From Desulfomonile sp963700305 (lineage in GTDB: Bacteria; Desulfobacterota; Desulfomonilia; Desulfomonilales; Desulfomonilaceae): a stretch of DNA of 64,000 nt. The notes under the pieces were generated by a model. That model saw nothing but the letters and a program-made list of their open reading frames with translations, was not told where the DNA came from and made no database searches. The position numbers and the translations under genes were made by a program. The stretch is from contig CAVOXB010000019.1 of the NCBI GenBank assembly GCA_963700305.1, positions 1 through 64,000 on the forward strand, read 5' to 3'. Positions 39,527 through 49,805 of the stretch are shown piece by piece. Each line of letters begins with the position of its first letter. Within the stretch, counting starts at the first letter, position 1.

Positions 39527-39848
39527 TTATTCCTCTACCGGTTCGCCAAGTTCGGCCCATGCCTTGATACCACCTTGGACGAACTTGACGTCAGGATGGT
39601 TTTGCCGAAGGCGGTCCGCGATAGATTGGCTTACGGAACCGCCCTTGACGCAGGTACACGACTACCTGTGTGTCTTGGGGAATTTCATCAATCCATTCTT
39701 CTGCCTTTTCCGGATCAAGCCAGGTAGCGCTTTCGATCTTCTTTGGGGCAGCCTCGAAGTCGGCTATTCTTCGTACATCGAAGATAGCAGGTTTCCGATC
39801 GCTGCTCATGAGAGCTTTCAATTCCTCTGGGGTTATAGAATCGGCCAT
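39527..39848 (-). CDS. Rhodanese-domain protein, frameshifted
   Basis: MADSITPEELKALMSSDRKP with AIFDVRRIADFEAAPK is the rhodanese N-terminus. After VVVYL the frame shifts near 39,655. The other frame supplies the active-site Cys loop CVKGGSVSQ, then FVQGGIKAWAELGEPVEE and a stop at 39527. Corrected length is about 107 aa, a single-domain rhodanese. Such proteins often accompany chrA/chrB and may supply sulfur or help respond to oxyanion stress. It is immediately upstream of chrA, same strand. Confidence 0.75.
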
Positions 39849-39915
39849 TTTTACGTCTCCTCTTTTTGAAAATTGAACAGGGCAATCCGTAGCGCGTAAA
39901 AACTCTGCGGGCCTA

Positions 39916-41169
39916 TCATAGGGCCCGCATTGGATCAGGCTTCTCCTCCAGATCCTTCCCGTAGATCGCGAATCCAATCGTTCCCAGGACTCCAAATGCG
40001 AACGCAACCAAGAAATTCGTCTCAGGATTGATCTCCCACAGAATAGCTCCGCCGAAAGCAGCCATGGAGACGATCATGTCTCGAATCAGGTAATACAAGC
40101 CGAACATGCCGGCCTTGCAGTTATCGGGAGCGAGATCCATGATCATCGACTTGCGGGTCGGCTCACCGAACTCCTTGAGTCCCCGCACAACGAACGCCAG
40201 CACCAACCACTCGAAGGTTCGGCAGTACATAAGCACCAGAGGGAAAAGGGTGAAAAAGCCAAATGTGATAAGGATATAGGGTTTCTTGTTTCCCTGATCA
40301 GCCAGATAGGCCACAGGAATGTAAACGAGCACCGCCGTAGCCATTTCGATGCTGGTCAGAAGCCCGAACTGCACAGCGGTCACCGGGTCGGCAACAACCT
40401 TCATGCACCAGACTACCACGAAGGCATACGGGATCTGCTCGCAGAAACGCACCAGGACGTCGGTCACCAGCAAGCCCCTCATATTGGGGCTCATCAGCCT
40501 CAACATCTTCAAAGGATTCTTTTCAGGCACGAGTTCACACGCGTCGGTTTTATTGGCTTCCCTTTTGTCCTCAATGAGGATCTGTTGAAGGACGAGGGCT
40601 ACGCCAGCCAGCACCAACGCTATGGCGAACGCGATGCGAACCCCGTCGAGTTCCCCCCAAACACTTATGCACAAGCCCCCAAGAATCGGGCCAAGGGCCA
40701 TGGGAATACGGCGCACCAGCGAGTGCATGGTCACGCCCATGGTCCGCTTGTTGAGGGGAAGCACTTCATACATGAGACTCATGGTGGCAGGGAGAGAGAT
40801 AGCCGACCACGAAATAAACAACACCGCCCCAATCAGGACCGCCTGCCAGGTGGGGACGAAGATCACGATGGCAAAGCCTGCCATGGCCACGAGGTTGAAC
40901 ACTACCAGCGCTCTCTTGCCTCCGATCCTATCCGACAGGTAGCCACCGGGGAACGAGTAAAGCGCCGACAGCAGATTGTCCATTGCGTTCAAGAACCCAA
41001 TGGAGAGAGCGCCTCCCCCCAGAGCCATCATGTAGATAGGCAGGAACCGTTCGGCCATACGTTCGCCCATCCCCACGAGGATCACAATAGAGAGCACTCC
41101 CACCGTGCTGCGCTGCAACGCCAGAAAAGCTGGAAGGCGACTCATATGTGTGCGGACTGAATTACCCAT
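39916..41169 (-). CDS. Major facilitator superfamily transporter, 417 aa
   Basis: Twelve probable membrane helices with the MFS loop 2-3 motif GGYLSDRIGGKRALVVFN and the repeat-half equivalent YLADQGNKKPYILI. RBS AGAGGAA precedes ATG 41169. It is one of two MFS genes in the chromate region; the other is at 43522 on the opposite strand. The substrate is not deducible; oxyanion or drug export is possible. Confidence 0.8.
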   Translation of the reverse strand: MGNSVRTHMSRLPAFLALQRSTVGVLSIVILVGMGERMAERFLPIYMMALGGGALSIGFLNAMDNLLSALYSFPGGYLSDRIGGKRALVVFNLVAMAGFAIVIFVPTWQAVLIGAVLFISWSAISLPATMSLMYEVLPLNKRTMGVTMHSLVRRIPMALGPILGGLCISVWGELDGVRIAFAIALVLAGVALVLQQILIEDKREANKTDACELVPEKNPLKMLRLMSPNMRGLLVTDVLVRFCEQIPYAFVVVWCMKVVADPVTAVQFGLLTSIEMATAVLVYIPVAYLADQGNKKPYILITFGFFTLFPLVLMYCRTFEWLVLAFVVRGLKEFGEPTRKSMIMDLAPDNCKAGMFGLYYLIRDMIVSMAAFGGAILWEINPETNFLVAFAFGVLGTIGFAIYGKDLEEKPDPMRAL

Positions 41170-41253
41170 CAGTTCCTCTTATGAGAGAGCCGGGATCTCA
41201 AGTTTTCGGTGTGTAACCGTGGACGGCCATGCCCTCCACGGCTTTTCTTTTTC

Positions 41254-41443
41254 CTAAGGCACAGGGGGCTCGTGGTCCTTGCAGAAGGGAGCCTCCCCAA
41301 CCACCGGGTACTTGGCACACGCGACATAATCCTCGTCTGACGGGGTCCTTGATGTCCGCGCATGGATCGGTTGCCTGACTCTTCGATGATCCCACCGGAA
41401 AGGTTTCTTCAACCTTCTCTCTCTTTTCGTCTCTTTCGGACAT
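41254..41443 (-). CDS. Small Cys-containing protein, frameshifted
   Basis: MSERDEKREKVEETFPVGSS begins at 41443. Near 41,340 the frame switches to DEDYVACAKYPVVGEAPFCK and ends DHEPPVP at 41254. The joined protein of about 62 aa is hydrophilic with three Cys. No family is recognised. It is upstream of the MFS gene on the same strand. Confidence 0.4.
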
Positions 41444-41584
41444 GGCGAATACCTCCTCTTGGCTTGCCCCATGCCGGACGGTCCGTTCAGCTACGGGGAC
41501 TAGTTGGGTTGAGATTCGTTCTTGGAGGGGAGCGTCTCGATAATCCTCGTTCCAAGAATTTTCATTGTCAATCTCTCCGATGTC

Positions 41585-41612
41585 TTGACAAGAAGATACA
41601 ACTGCATCATTC
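41585..41612 (+). promoter_or_regulatory. Candidate promoter for the chrB operon
   Basis: TTGACA (41585-41590) is followed after 17-20 bases by an AT-rich CATTCTAAT that can serve as -10. GAGGTG stands before the chrB ATG at 41642. The genes on the other side are transcribed away, so this 140-base gap is a divergent control region. Confidence 0.4.
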
Positions 41613-41641
41613 TAATGTCAAGTGTTGCAGTGAGGTGACCG

Positions 41642-42623
41642 ATGACAGAATGCCTTGAAGGAAAATGGCTGCTTCTCATCCACCAGATTCCCCCGAAGCC
41701 CGGATACCTCAGGGTCAAAATCTGGAGGAAACTGCAGGCCCTCGGTGCGGTAGCCATCAAGAACTCCGTGTACGTCATCCCCAGGAACGAACAGACCCTT
41801 GAGGACTTTCAATGGGTTCTAAAGGAAATCGGTACAGTCGGGGGCAGAGGCTTCGATTTGCGCCGCGAGCTTTGTGGACGGGTTGACTGACGACCAAGTG
41901 GAAGGTCTGTTCCGGACAGCGCGTGACGCGGACTATGGACAGATTGCCGACGAAGCAAAGGCAGTAATGGACGCTGCGCCACCCAGCGCATCTATGACGG
42001 ACGAAGATCGGTCTGAACTGGAGGCTGCCTTGACGCGCCTCAAGAGACGATTTTCGGTCGTCGCAAACCTTGACTTCTTCGGGGCTCCCGGCCGTGAAGC
42101 AGCATCAACCCTGTTGGAAAAGATCGAGTTTCGTCTCGCAGAAGCACGTGGCCGGAGGGATACGGAACCAAAGGCGGTGGACACGTCGGACATCACGCAG
42201 TTTCGAGGACGTACCTGGGTGACGCGGAAAGGGGTGTACGTGGACAGAATCGCGTGCGCGTGGCTCATTCGCCGGTTCATAGCTCCTGACGCCTCGTTCA
42301 GGTTCGTTTCCGAGCGAGGCTACCGTCCGAAGGCCGGAGAATTGCGATTCGACATGTTTGAAGGGGAGTTCACCCACGAAGGGGAGCTCTGCAGCTTTGA
42401 AGTTCTCGTTCAGCGTTTCGCTGTACAGGACAAAGCTCTCGCGGAAATCGGCAAGATCGTACACGACCTCGATCTAAAGGAAACCGAATTCAAGAGACCC
42501 GAGACTGCTGGAGTATCAGCTCTGCTCGATGGAATCGTGGCATCCCGAAAGTCTGATGAGGCTCGACTGGATCGAGGTTCAGCCCTTTTTGAAGACCTCT
42601 ACGAATATTTTCGTAGAAAGTAA
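41642..42623 (+). CDS. chrB: Chromate resistance protein ChrB, frameshifted
   Basis: The N-terminus WLLLIHQIPPKPGYLRVKIW with ALGAVAIKNSVYVIP is the ChrB N-terminal domain. The frame shifts near 41,840 at a GGGGG run, and the other frame reads AEASICAASFVDGLTDDQVE into the C-terminal ChrB domain (TWVTRKGVYVDRIACAWLIR, FEGEFTHEGELCSFE). Corrected length is about 326 aa. ChrB regulates or aids chromate resistance. It is divergent from the chrA group and followed closely by an HD-domain gene. Confidence 0.87.
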
Positions 42624-42643
42624 TTCCCCAGGAGGAACGCACC

Positions 42644-43501
42644 ATGCCCAGCATAGAGAAACACGTGGAGACCAGCCGCCAAAGGACCGGCAAGGACTAT
42701 GTCGAACTACACGAATGGATTGATAAAGACCCGGCAACCAAAGTTGAGCGGCACGACATAACCAGAATCCCAGAGTACGGGAAAATGATGGAGGAGAAAT
42801 ATGGTCCGGAAGGGCTTCAGGAATACCTCCGGCATATCCATGACGACTTCACGGCACGATTTGGCCATGTGAGGGAGGATGTGGAAAAAGCCATCGGCGA
42901 CACCCTTGCCTATTTCGGCGTCAAACCCGGCCCTGAAGCAAAGAAAAATGCTTACGGTATAAGCACGGCGGACATTGACTTACTCAGGAGAGCCGGCCTT
43001 GCCGACAAGGACCTGGGGCACTCAATCCGGGTGGCTCTCAAAGCCCTCCACATTGCCGAGAGACTCAACGGACCGGTGGATGTGGAACTCGTGGTTCGGG
43101 GAGCGCTGCTACATGATCTCGGCAAAGCCAAATCCAAAGGGTTCGATCATGGAATAGCCGGTGCGAAACTGGGCAAGACCCTGGGGTTGCCCGAAGAATT
43201 GACCACGATCATGGAGAAACACGTGAACGCGGGACTTACTCCGGAAGAAGCCGGTGAACTTGGTCTGCCAGCGAAGGACTATGCTCCGACACGCTTAGAG
43301 GAAAAGATAGTGATTTACGCGGATAAGCTCTCCGACATCGTTTCCCATCCTGACGGACTCGTCTCTAGTGACGCAGAAGCCGAAGAACGATTTGCGGAAA
43401 TTCTCAAGGCCTATCCCGCATTGAACAAAGGAGACAGGCCCCTTACCAGGCATCTGAAATACCACGAGGAAATCCAAGGCCTCATGAAGGGCAAGGCGTG
43501 A
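42644..43501 (+). CDS. HD-domain phosphohydrolase, 285 aa
   Basis: HSIRVALKALHIAERL ... GALLHDLGKAKSKGFDHGIA and later EKHVNAG and VIYADKLSDIV give the H...HD...H...D metal site of HD-domain hydrolases. The N-terminal 100 residues (VELHEWIDKDPATKVERHDI) are a separate helical region. AGGAGG lies before ATG 42644. The gene is 20 bases after chrB and overlaps the region before the MFS start. Substrate is unknown; nucleotides or cyclic nucleotides are family options. Confidence 0.8.
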   Translation: MPSIEKHVETSRQRTGKDYVELHEWIDKDPATKVERHDITRIPEYGKMMEEKYGPEGLQEYLRHIHDDFTARFGHVREDVEKAIGDTLAYFGVKPGPEAKKNAYGISTADIDLLRRAGLADKDLGHSIRVALKALHIAERLNGPVDVELVVRGALLHDLGKAKSKGFDHGIAGAKLGKTLGLPEELTTIMEKHVNAGLTPEEAGELGLPAKDYAPTRLEEKIVIYADKLSDIVSHPDGLVSSDAEAEERFAEILKAYPALNKGDRPLTRHLKYHEEIQGLMKGKA

Positions 43502-43521
43502 TGCCTCATGGAGGAATTGAA

Positions 43522-44805
43522 ATGAACGGGCCTGATTCCAAAGCACCGGCACCGTCGGCCAGCGGCGAATCGACAGCTCAGGGCTTTCTGAATACGTTCA
43601 AGGGGCTGTGTGCGGTCGGATTTCTGGCACGCGCGTCGTATGGTCTGGCACGAACGCCAGTGCTGGCGCTATTCGCTGCATCATTGGGCGCTGGGCCGGA
43701 GGCAGTGGGCTTCGCTGTGGCCATCTCCACCGTGACAGGCATCTTTTTCAAGATGCCCGCGGGTGTTCTCTCGGATGTTATTGGCCGGACCCGGACGCTC
43801 TTCATAGGGCTGGCGGTCTTCGCCTTAGTTCCCTTTGCGTATCTCTTCGTTTCGTCCTACGAGGCATTGGTGGTAGTCCGCTTCTTTCACGGTTTCGCGA
43901 CCGCTGTCTACGGCCCGGTCGTCATGGCGGTTGTGGTCAGTGTGGCAGGCGACAAGCGAGGGGAAATGCTTTCCTGGTTTTCGTCCGTGACCATTATGGG
44001 AACCCTTGTCGGAGCACCGCTTGGTGGATTCCTCCTGTCATGGCTTCCAGGAGCTCAGGAGCCTACGCTCCGCGACTTCCATATCATCTACGGAGTCGTG
44101 GCAGCGATGGGCGTGGGCTCTCTTCTGATCGCCTTGTGGGTCATGCAGGGGAGCTGGGACACCTCCAACAGCGAAGATGGTCGGACCCTCTCCGACGTAT
44201 GGACGAAGTTCCGTTGCGGTGTGAAGGAAATCCTCATGGACAGAAGGGTCTTGCTGACCAGCAACATGGAAGGAATTCAAAACCTGTCAGTGGGTGCTTT
44301 GGAGGCTTTTCTCCCCATCTATGCGGTCATGGTTTGCGGATTCAGTGCCTTCCAGGCGGGACTCCTCTGGGGGGTGCAGATGGCGGTGACCGTATTGAGC
44401 AAGCCTATCATGGGGAGATTCTCGGACCGGCACGGTCGCCAGAGCATCCTCTTTTGGGGGATGTTCGTCTGCGCGATTCCTTTCGCGTTGATACCGTGGT
44501 TCAGCAGTTTCAGCGCACTGCTCCTGTTGGCCGCGATCTTCGGTCTGGGCGAAGCGGTGGTAACATCCTCTGCTGCTGCGCTGGTGGCTGATTTCTGCCG
44601 AGAGGATCAACTCGGGTGTGCGATGGGAACCTTTGGAACCATTTTCGACGTCGGACACGCTTCGGGTCCGCTGTTGGTAGGATTCCTCATTGGGATTGTC
44701 GGCTCCAGCACCGACTACCGCATCCCGTTCGCAATTGTTGCCACGTTGCTGATCATCGCAGCCATTGTATTCCGTGCAGGAGTTAAAGCTGAGGCGAGTA
44801 AATAG
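43522..44805 (+). CDS. Major facilitator superfamily transporter, 427 aa
   Basis: ATG 43522 with GGAGGA six bases upstream is preferred to the GTG at 43498. It has twelve likely helices, loop motifs GVLSDVIGRTRTLFIG and GRFSDRHGRQSILFWG, and GTLVGAPLGGFLLSW. It follows the HD gene directly (21 bases). It is different in sequence from the MFS gene at 39916. Substrate is unknown; chromate-associated by neighbourhood only. Confidence 0.8.
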   Translation: MNGPDSKAPAPSASGESTAQGFLNTFKGLCAVGFLARASYGLARTPVLALFAASLGAGPEAVGFAVAISTVTGIFFKMPAGVLSDVIGRTRTLFIGLAVFALVPFAYLFVSSYEALVVVRFFHGFATAVYGPVVMAVVVSVAGDKRGEMLSWFSSVTIMGTLVGAPLGGFLLSWLPGAQEPTLRDFHIIYGVVAAMGVGSLLIALWVMQGSWDTSNSEDGRTLSDVWTKFRCGVKEILMDRRVLLTSNMEGIQNLSVGALEAFLPIYAVMVCGFSAFQAGLLWGVQMAVTVLSKPIMGRFSDRHGRQSILFWGMFVCAIPFALIPWFSSFSALLLLAAIFGLGEAVVTSSAAALVADFCREDQLGCAMGTFGTIFDVGHASGPLLVGFLIGIVGSSTDYRIPFAIVATLLIIAAIVFRAGVKAEASK

Positions 44806-44876
44806 ATGGTGCGAAGCGGACTATCTCTGAGGCCTTCCGCCTCGTGACCGCATTCGGACGAATAGGAGATAGAGAA

Positions 44877-45566
44877 ATGAATCCAAAAGAACTCTCTCGT
44901 TTGTCAATTGTAGCATTGACACTTTGTTTTTTGATAATCCAGGGCGTGCTGGTCTCGGCTCAACAAACGTCGGAAACTCGTTTCACCTTCGAGGACATTG
45001 TGCACAACAGCCTTCCCGCAGGATGGAAATCTGATGCAAACAACAAACAGGGAGCACCTGTTGCGTGGGCGGTGATGGAGGATTATGAGACTCCCAGCGG
45101 GGTGAACATTTTGGCGATCCGAAAGGTGCAAGACAATCCAGGGTCTGTTTTCAATATCTGTTGGACATCCCAACCGGTTTTTCAAGACGGAGAGATCGAG
45201 GTGAAAGTTCGCGGGGATTCCGGCAAGATTGACCAAGGCGGTGGTCCCATCTGGAGAGTGAAAGACGCCTCGAACTATTACGTGGCTCGTTATAATCCTT
45301 TGGAGAATAATTTCCGGCTTTATTCCGTGAAAAATGGAGACCGGAAGATGATTGCCGACGCCGGTAACATCCCAATAAAGACACGCGAATGGTTCACCAT
45401 CAAGATCGTCCACAATGGAGACAAGATCGAGGGATGGTTGAACGGGAAAAGACTGTTGGAGGCGACCGACAAGACCCTCCCCGGACCCGGGGGCGTAGGT
45501 GTTTGGACCAAGGCTGATGCAGCGTCTTCGTTCGACGATTTTGTCGTCCGGTCGGTGACCAAATAG
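44877..45566 (+). CDS. Secreted LamG/DUF1080-like domain protein, 229 aa
   Basis: AGGAG precedes ATG 44877, and MNPKELSRLSIVALTLCFLI is a signal peptide with cleavage near SAQ. The mature part is one concanavalin-like jelly roll (FEDIVHNSLPAGWKSDANNK ... GPIWRVKDASNYYVARYNPL ... GVGVWTKADAASSFDDFVVR). The ending closely resembles the C-terminal domain of the PEP-synthase-like protein at 31557. A periplasmic binding role is likely; no catalytic residues are apparent. Confidence 0.7.
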   Translation: MNPKELSRLSIVALTLCFLIIQGVLVSAQQTSETRFTFEDIVHNSLPAGWKSDANNKQGAPVAWAVMEDYETPSGVNILAIRKVQDNPGSVFNICWTSQPVFQDGEIEVKVRGDSGKIDQGGGPIWRVKDASNYYVARYNPLENNFRLYSVKNGDRKMIADAGNIPIKTREWFTIKIVHNGDKIEGWLNGKRLLEATDKTLPGPGGVGVWTKADAASSFDDFVVRSVTK

Positions 45567-45650
45567 ACGTCTTGGGTCTCAACAGGTGCCGTTGGTCCCT
45601 GGATTTTTAAGTCCGGCAGGCTCGGCGGCACCGATTACGAGGGTATCACC

Positions 45651-46696
45651 ATGATGAAAAGTAAATTTCAACTATTCCCGCTCATTGTGGCAGCAGGTCC
45701 TGATTGCGGACTCCGTGTTTCTTGATTGGCTGCGGTTCGCAGACCCAAGGCAGCAGTTCTGGCCAGGTCATTGTATACACGTCCGTGGATCAAATTTTCT
45801 CCGAGCCTATTTTTCGTGATTTCGAAAGACAAACGGGTGTGAAGGTGAGGGCCGTGTTCGATACGGAGGAGACCAAGAGCACCGGTGTGGTAAACCGCAT
45901 CATAGCTGAGTCTTCCAATCCCCAAGCGGACGTATTCTGGTCGGGAGACCCGGTCCGCCAGTTCCTGCTCTCAAATCGTGGTTTCGTGGAAAATTACCTT
46001 TCTCCCAATGGCTCGGGAATTCCAACACAATTCAAGTCTCCGGAAGGAATGTGGACCGGTTTCGCCGCCCACGCCCGAGTACTCTTGGTGAACAAATCGC
46101 TCGTAAGACCTGACGAGATGCCTGTGTCTCTTCTGGATCTCACTAACCCGAAATGGAAAGGTCGAGCAGCAATCGCCAATCCGCTCTACGGGACGACCAC
46201 CTTTCACGTTGCTGCCCTTTTCACCGCATGGGGCGAAGAGCGAGCCCGGCAGTTTATGAACGATCTCAAGGCGAACGGGGTTCGTGTCGCCAGCTCCAAC
46301 GGCGAGGTAAGAAGACTGGTGGTCGCTGGTGAAGTGAGTTTTGGACTGACCGACATCGATGACGCATTCGAGGCCGTCAAGCAAGGCGGACCGGTGGAGA
46401 TCGTGTTACCCGACAAGGATACGTTCGGGACCCTGATTATGCCCACCACGGTGGTACTTGTTCGAGGCGGGCCAAACCCCGTGAATGGGCGCAAGATGGT
46501 CGACTTCCTCCTCTCTCCTGGGGTCGAGAGCAAGATGGCTCAATCCGCCGCTCACATGCCGGTTCTTCCTGGCGTGGAAGTACCGGCCAACGTACCCCGG
46601 GTTCAGGACCTCCGGGCGATGGAAGTCGATTATGCGAAGGTTGCGTCGGAAATAGAGCGAATTCAGCCTTGGCTCAGAGACTGGGTGGGATTGTGA
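45651..46696 (+). CDS. Iron(III)-type ABC transporter substrate-binding lipoprotein (FbpA-like), N-terminal frameshift
   Basis: An ATG at 45651/45654 begins a signal sequence (MMKSKFQLFPLIVAA), and a shift near 45,695 leads to the lipobox FLIGCGS. The mature part GQVIVYTSVDQIFSEPIFRD, TEETKSTGVVNRIIAESSNP, ADVFWSGDPVRQFLL and LTDIDDAFEAVKQGG is typical of the FbpA/AfuA cluster. It is followed by the permease (overlapping by a few bases) and the ATPase. It binds ferric iron or a similar small complex in the periplasm; iron is by family. Confidence 0.82.
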
Positions 46697-48270
46697 TCTC
46701 AGCACTGAAAGCAAGATCCGAGACGGTCGTGCTACTGGCTTGCGCTATTGTGGTGGTTGTGGCAGTCGTAGTTCCATTGGTTTGCCTTGGCCTGAATGCA
46801 GCCCAATCGGGTCTGTCTGAATTTCGCAATGCGCTGATCACGTTGTCGTCCCCCCAAATACGGGAACTACTGTTGACTTCTTTGCGCATTTCGATCCTGA
46901 TAACGACTCTCTCCATGTTGGTGGGGGTCGTGACCGCGATTTTCTTTGCCAAAGCGGAGGTGATCGGGGCAAAATTCGCCTTTCTGTTGCACGCCTTCCC
47001 GATGTTTCTACCGCCATTCCTTCTTGGGCTCGGGTGGTTTCATCTCCTGGGCAGACAGGGTGTCCTGGGGTCTGATTTCACGGCAAGAATCCTGTTTGGC
47101 GAGATCGGGGTCGTCCTGGTTTTGACGATTGCATGCGCTCCCATCGTCACATCCTTGGTTACCCTCGGGCTTCGGAATATCGACCCCGCCATCGAGGAAG
47201 CCGCTCGTTTGGTTGCGCGTCCGTGGCGAGTCATTCTTCAGATCCTGTTGCCTGCCGCATGGCCTGCCATAGTCCTACCGAGCCTCATCGTTTTTGCACT
47301 CGCGGTCTCTGAACTCGGGGTCCCCATGTTTCTCCGGGTGAGGGTGTACCCAGCTGTTGTGTTCTCTCGTCTCGGCGGATTCAACTACTCGCCTGGAGAG
47401 GCACTCACGTTGGTCGCCCCCCTATTTCTACTCGCTCTCGGAATTCTTGGGGTCGAACGTTGGATTCTGGGTAATCGGTCGGTAGCAACCTTGGGCTATC
47501 GTAAGCAGCAAGGACCGGCAATTCTCTCCGGCGGATGGAAGATCTTTGCTACTATTTGGTGTTGGCTCCTCTCAGCCCTTTCCGTGCTGCCTCTGGCATC
47601 ACTCATGATAAGGGCTTATGTTGCCGACGGATTCTCCGAAGTGCCCAATTGGATTGGTAATAGCCTCTGGAACAGCCTTCTGCAGTCATCTATCGCTGCA
47701 ACAGCCATAGCGGCGGTAGGTGTGGTCGTGGGCCATGCGTATGCACGGGGTAGGCAAGGGTCCGTCGCTCTGGACGGCCTGTCGGTTCTTGCCTTTGTAA
47801 CACCGGCGGCTGTCATCGGTGTTGGACTGATTGCGGCATGGAATCGTCCCTCAACCCAGTTTCTTTACAGTAGTATGGCGATCATAGTTCTGGGATTCCT
47901 GGGGCGTTATCTTATCCTCGGTGTTCGCACAATTGCCGGGACGGTTTCCCAGACTTCGGCAGCGTTCGAGCATGCAGGAGCGGCATTCGGAGCAGGATAT
48001 CTGCGTCGCCTCTTGGGGATAGTGGTTCCGATGCATGCACGAGGGATACTCGCGGCATGGTTGCTGGCTATGATCTTTTGTCTACGTGACCTTGAGACCG
48101 CTATTTTGGTGTACCCTGCAGGTGCAGAACCTCTGACGGTGCGAATCTTCACACTGGAAGCGAACGGACCTGAGGGGGTAGTTGCTGCCCTGGCCTTGGT
48201 TCATGTGACTATGACAGCAATTGTTCTCATGGCGGGGCTTGCCTTTCTCGCATGGAGGAATTCTCGATGA
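46693..48270 (+). CDS. Iron(III)-type ABC transporter permease (FbpB-like), 525 aa
   Basis: A double-length permease with about twelve membrane helices. Two EAA-type loops are seen: IEEAARLVARPWRVILQILL and FEHAGAAFGAGYLRRLLGIV. GTG 46693 overlaps the substrate-binding gene's stop; a TTG 24 bases earlier is the alternative. The stop overlaps the ATPase start (ATGA, 48267-48270). Fused two-domain permeases are typical of FbpB/ThiP types. Confidence 0.82.
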   Translation: MISALKARSETVVLLACAIVVVVAVVVPLVCLGLNAAQSGLSEFRNALITLSSPQIRELLLTSLRISILITTLSMLVGVVTAIFFAKAEVIGAKFAFLLHAFPMFLPPFLLGLGWFHLLGRQGVLGSDFTARILFGEIGVVLVLTIACAPIVTSLVTLGLRNIDPAIEEAARLVARPWRVILQILLPAAWPAIVLPSLIVFALAVSELGVPMFLRVRVYPAVVFSRLGGFNYSPGEALTLVAPLFLLALGILGVERWILGNRSVATLGYRKQQGPAILSGGWKIFATIWCWLLSALSVLPLASLMIRAYVADGFSEVPNWIGNSLWNSLLQSSIAATAIAAVGVVVGHAYARGRQGSVALDGLSVLAFVTPAAVIGVGLIAAWNRPSTQFLYSSMAIIVLGFLGRYLILGVRTIAGTVSQTSAAFEHAGAAFGAGYLRRLLGIVVPMHARGILAAWLLAMIFCLRDLETAILVYPAGAEPLTVRIFTLEANGPEGVVAALALVHVTMTAIVLMAGLAFLAWRNSR

Positions 48271-49018
48271 ACCCTGTCGTCGAACTCGAAAACGTTTCGG
48301 TGCGGTATGGGAACACCTCTGTTCTCTCTGAACTTTCCCTCGCAGTTCACGAAAATGAGATTCTCGTTATCCTCGGGCCCTCTGGGTGCGGGAAGAGCAG
48401 CTTGTTAAGGGTGATTCTGGGCCTCTTAGTACCCTGCGCGCGGTATCGTAAAGCTGTCCGACCAAATGGTCAGCAGAGATGCAAGGATTCTCAAACCACC
48501 TGAAGATCGAAACCTTGCCATGGTCTTTCAGGATCTCGCTCTGTGGCCTCACCTGACTGTTCACGGGAATCTTAATTTTGGTCTGAAAGCTCGTAAGGTT
48601 GCCCGGGAACAAAGAAAAGAGCTCATCTCTGAGATGCTGAAGCGGGTTGATCTTCAGGCATACAGAGAGCGTTATCCGGCCGAGCTTTCCGGTGGCCAAA
48701 GACAACGAGTGGCCATAGCACGTGCCCTTGTGCTTGATCCCCAGGCCGTCCTCTTTGACGAACCGCTGTCCAACCTCGATCTTGTCCTGAAGAGGGAATT
48801 ACTGGCCATGTTTAGGAGAACTTCTCAAGGAACGGTCATTGCCTGCACTTTACGTGACACACGATGTGCGAGAAGCGGTTAGCCTTGGAGACCGTGTCGC
48901 TGTCCTCATGGAAGGTCAAGTCATCCAAGTCGGCACTTGGGATGAATTGGCCACCAACCCTGCACATTCGTTCGTGCAGGATCTTGTATCAGGACTTCAC
49001 TGGACTGGAAATGATTGA
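48267..49018 (+). CDS. Iron(III)-type ABC transporter ATPase (FbpC-like), two frameshifts
   Basis: Walker A is in ILVILGPSGCGKSSLLRVIL. A shift near 48,435 leads to EDRNLAMVFQDLALWPHLTV (Q-loop), LSGGQRQRVAIARALVLDPQ (signature) and AVLFDEPLSNLDLVL (Walker B). A shift near 48,850 leads to YVTHDVREAVSLGDRVAVLM with the switch His and a normal end HWTGND at 49018. Joined length is about 250 aa; the usual C-terminal regulatory OB domain of FbpC is missing, so the protein is short. Confidence 0.8.
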
Positions 49019-49698
49019 GAGTGGGGTTATGGTTCTCAAGAGAGGATTTCGAAGAAACGTACCCCTCGTCTCTCTGCTCAGCAACGAGGGATTTACCAAA
49101 TGCACAAGCTTCAAAAATAGTCCCCTGATATGGACATTTATGAGTTGGCCATCTCCCGCTCTGGCAGGCTCTTTCTTACAGCAAGCGTCTTGATCGCTCC
49201 AGCTCCGCACCGGCCTCAACTCTCGGGTCTCATGCCCCATTTCTATCTCCGCCTCGATTGACCCACCGATAATCCTTCCGATATTCCTACCACTGTCCCC
49301 GGGAGAAATCGGCTCAGGCTCAGGCAGCCCCTTTCTGATATACGTTTGCCTCTCGGATGAAGCCCAACAAGGGCCGTGCACGTTATTTTGTACCAGTTTC
49401 ATCATATGCCATCATAATCAGAAGACGATATCTGTGGGTCTGTGAGTCTCTACTTTGCGGGGGTCAGTTCGGGGTTTGAATATCCGCTACGCCTCGACTG
49501 ATACATTGCCGGACTGCGGCAAATCAAACCCGGAGGAACCATACCTTAAGGATGGGATGGCTCTTGTGTAACTATTTGATTTTGATAACGTCACTTGAGA
49601 GCGTTGGAAGATGCGAAAAGACCTTTTCTTGAGGCGGGAATGGAAGAGACAGAAGAATTCTGTGTTCCGAACCGGTCTCTTTGCTGGAGCGCCACCGG
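49019..49698. other. Intergenic, no gene recognised
   Basis: Between the ABC operon and the minus-strand recombination genes. Open frames on the minus strand have no ribosome site and no family resemblance. The left edge of the mobile region may lie here, but no attachment repeat was found. Confidence 0.4.
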
Positions 49699-49726
49699 AA
49701 AAAGAGACCGTAAATTATACGGTCTC
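49699..49726 (-). terminator. Rho-independent terminator of the minus-strand recombination operon
   Basis: Arms GAGACCGTA (49704-49712) and TACGGTCTC (49718-49726) are perfectly paired around a 5-base loop. On the minus strand the stem is followed by TTTTT (49699-49703). It lies about 80 bases after the nuclease stop. Confidence 0.85.
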
Positions 49727-49805
49727 AGGCTAGGATAAGATGAATGAGGCGCTGGGCTTTTGCGAACGTCATCCGCTATCAGCAGTTCCCATTCCGTCCC
49801 CTTCC

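Noticed and set aside
48989..49405. 138-aa minus-strand frame after the ABC operon
   Set aside because: It overlaps the end of the ATPase gene, has no ribosome site and no recognisable domain.
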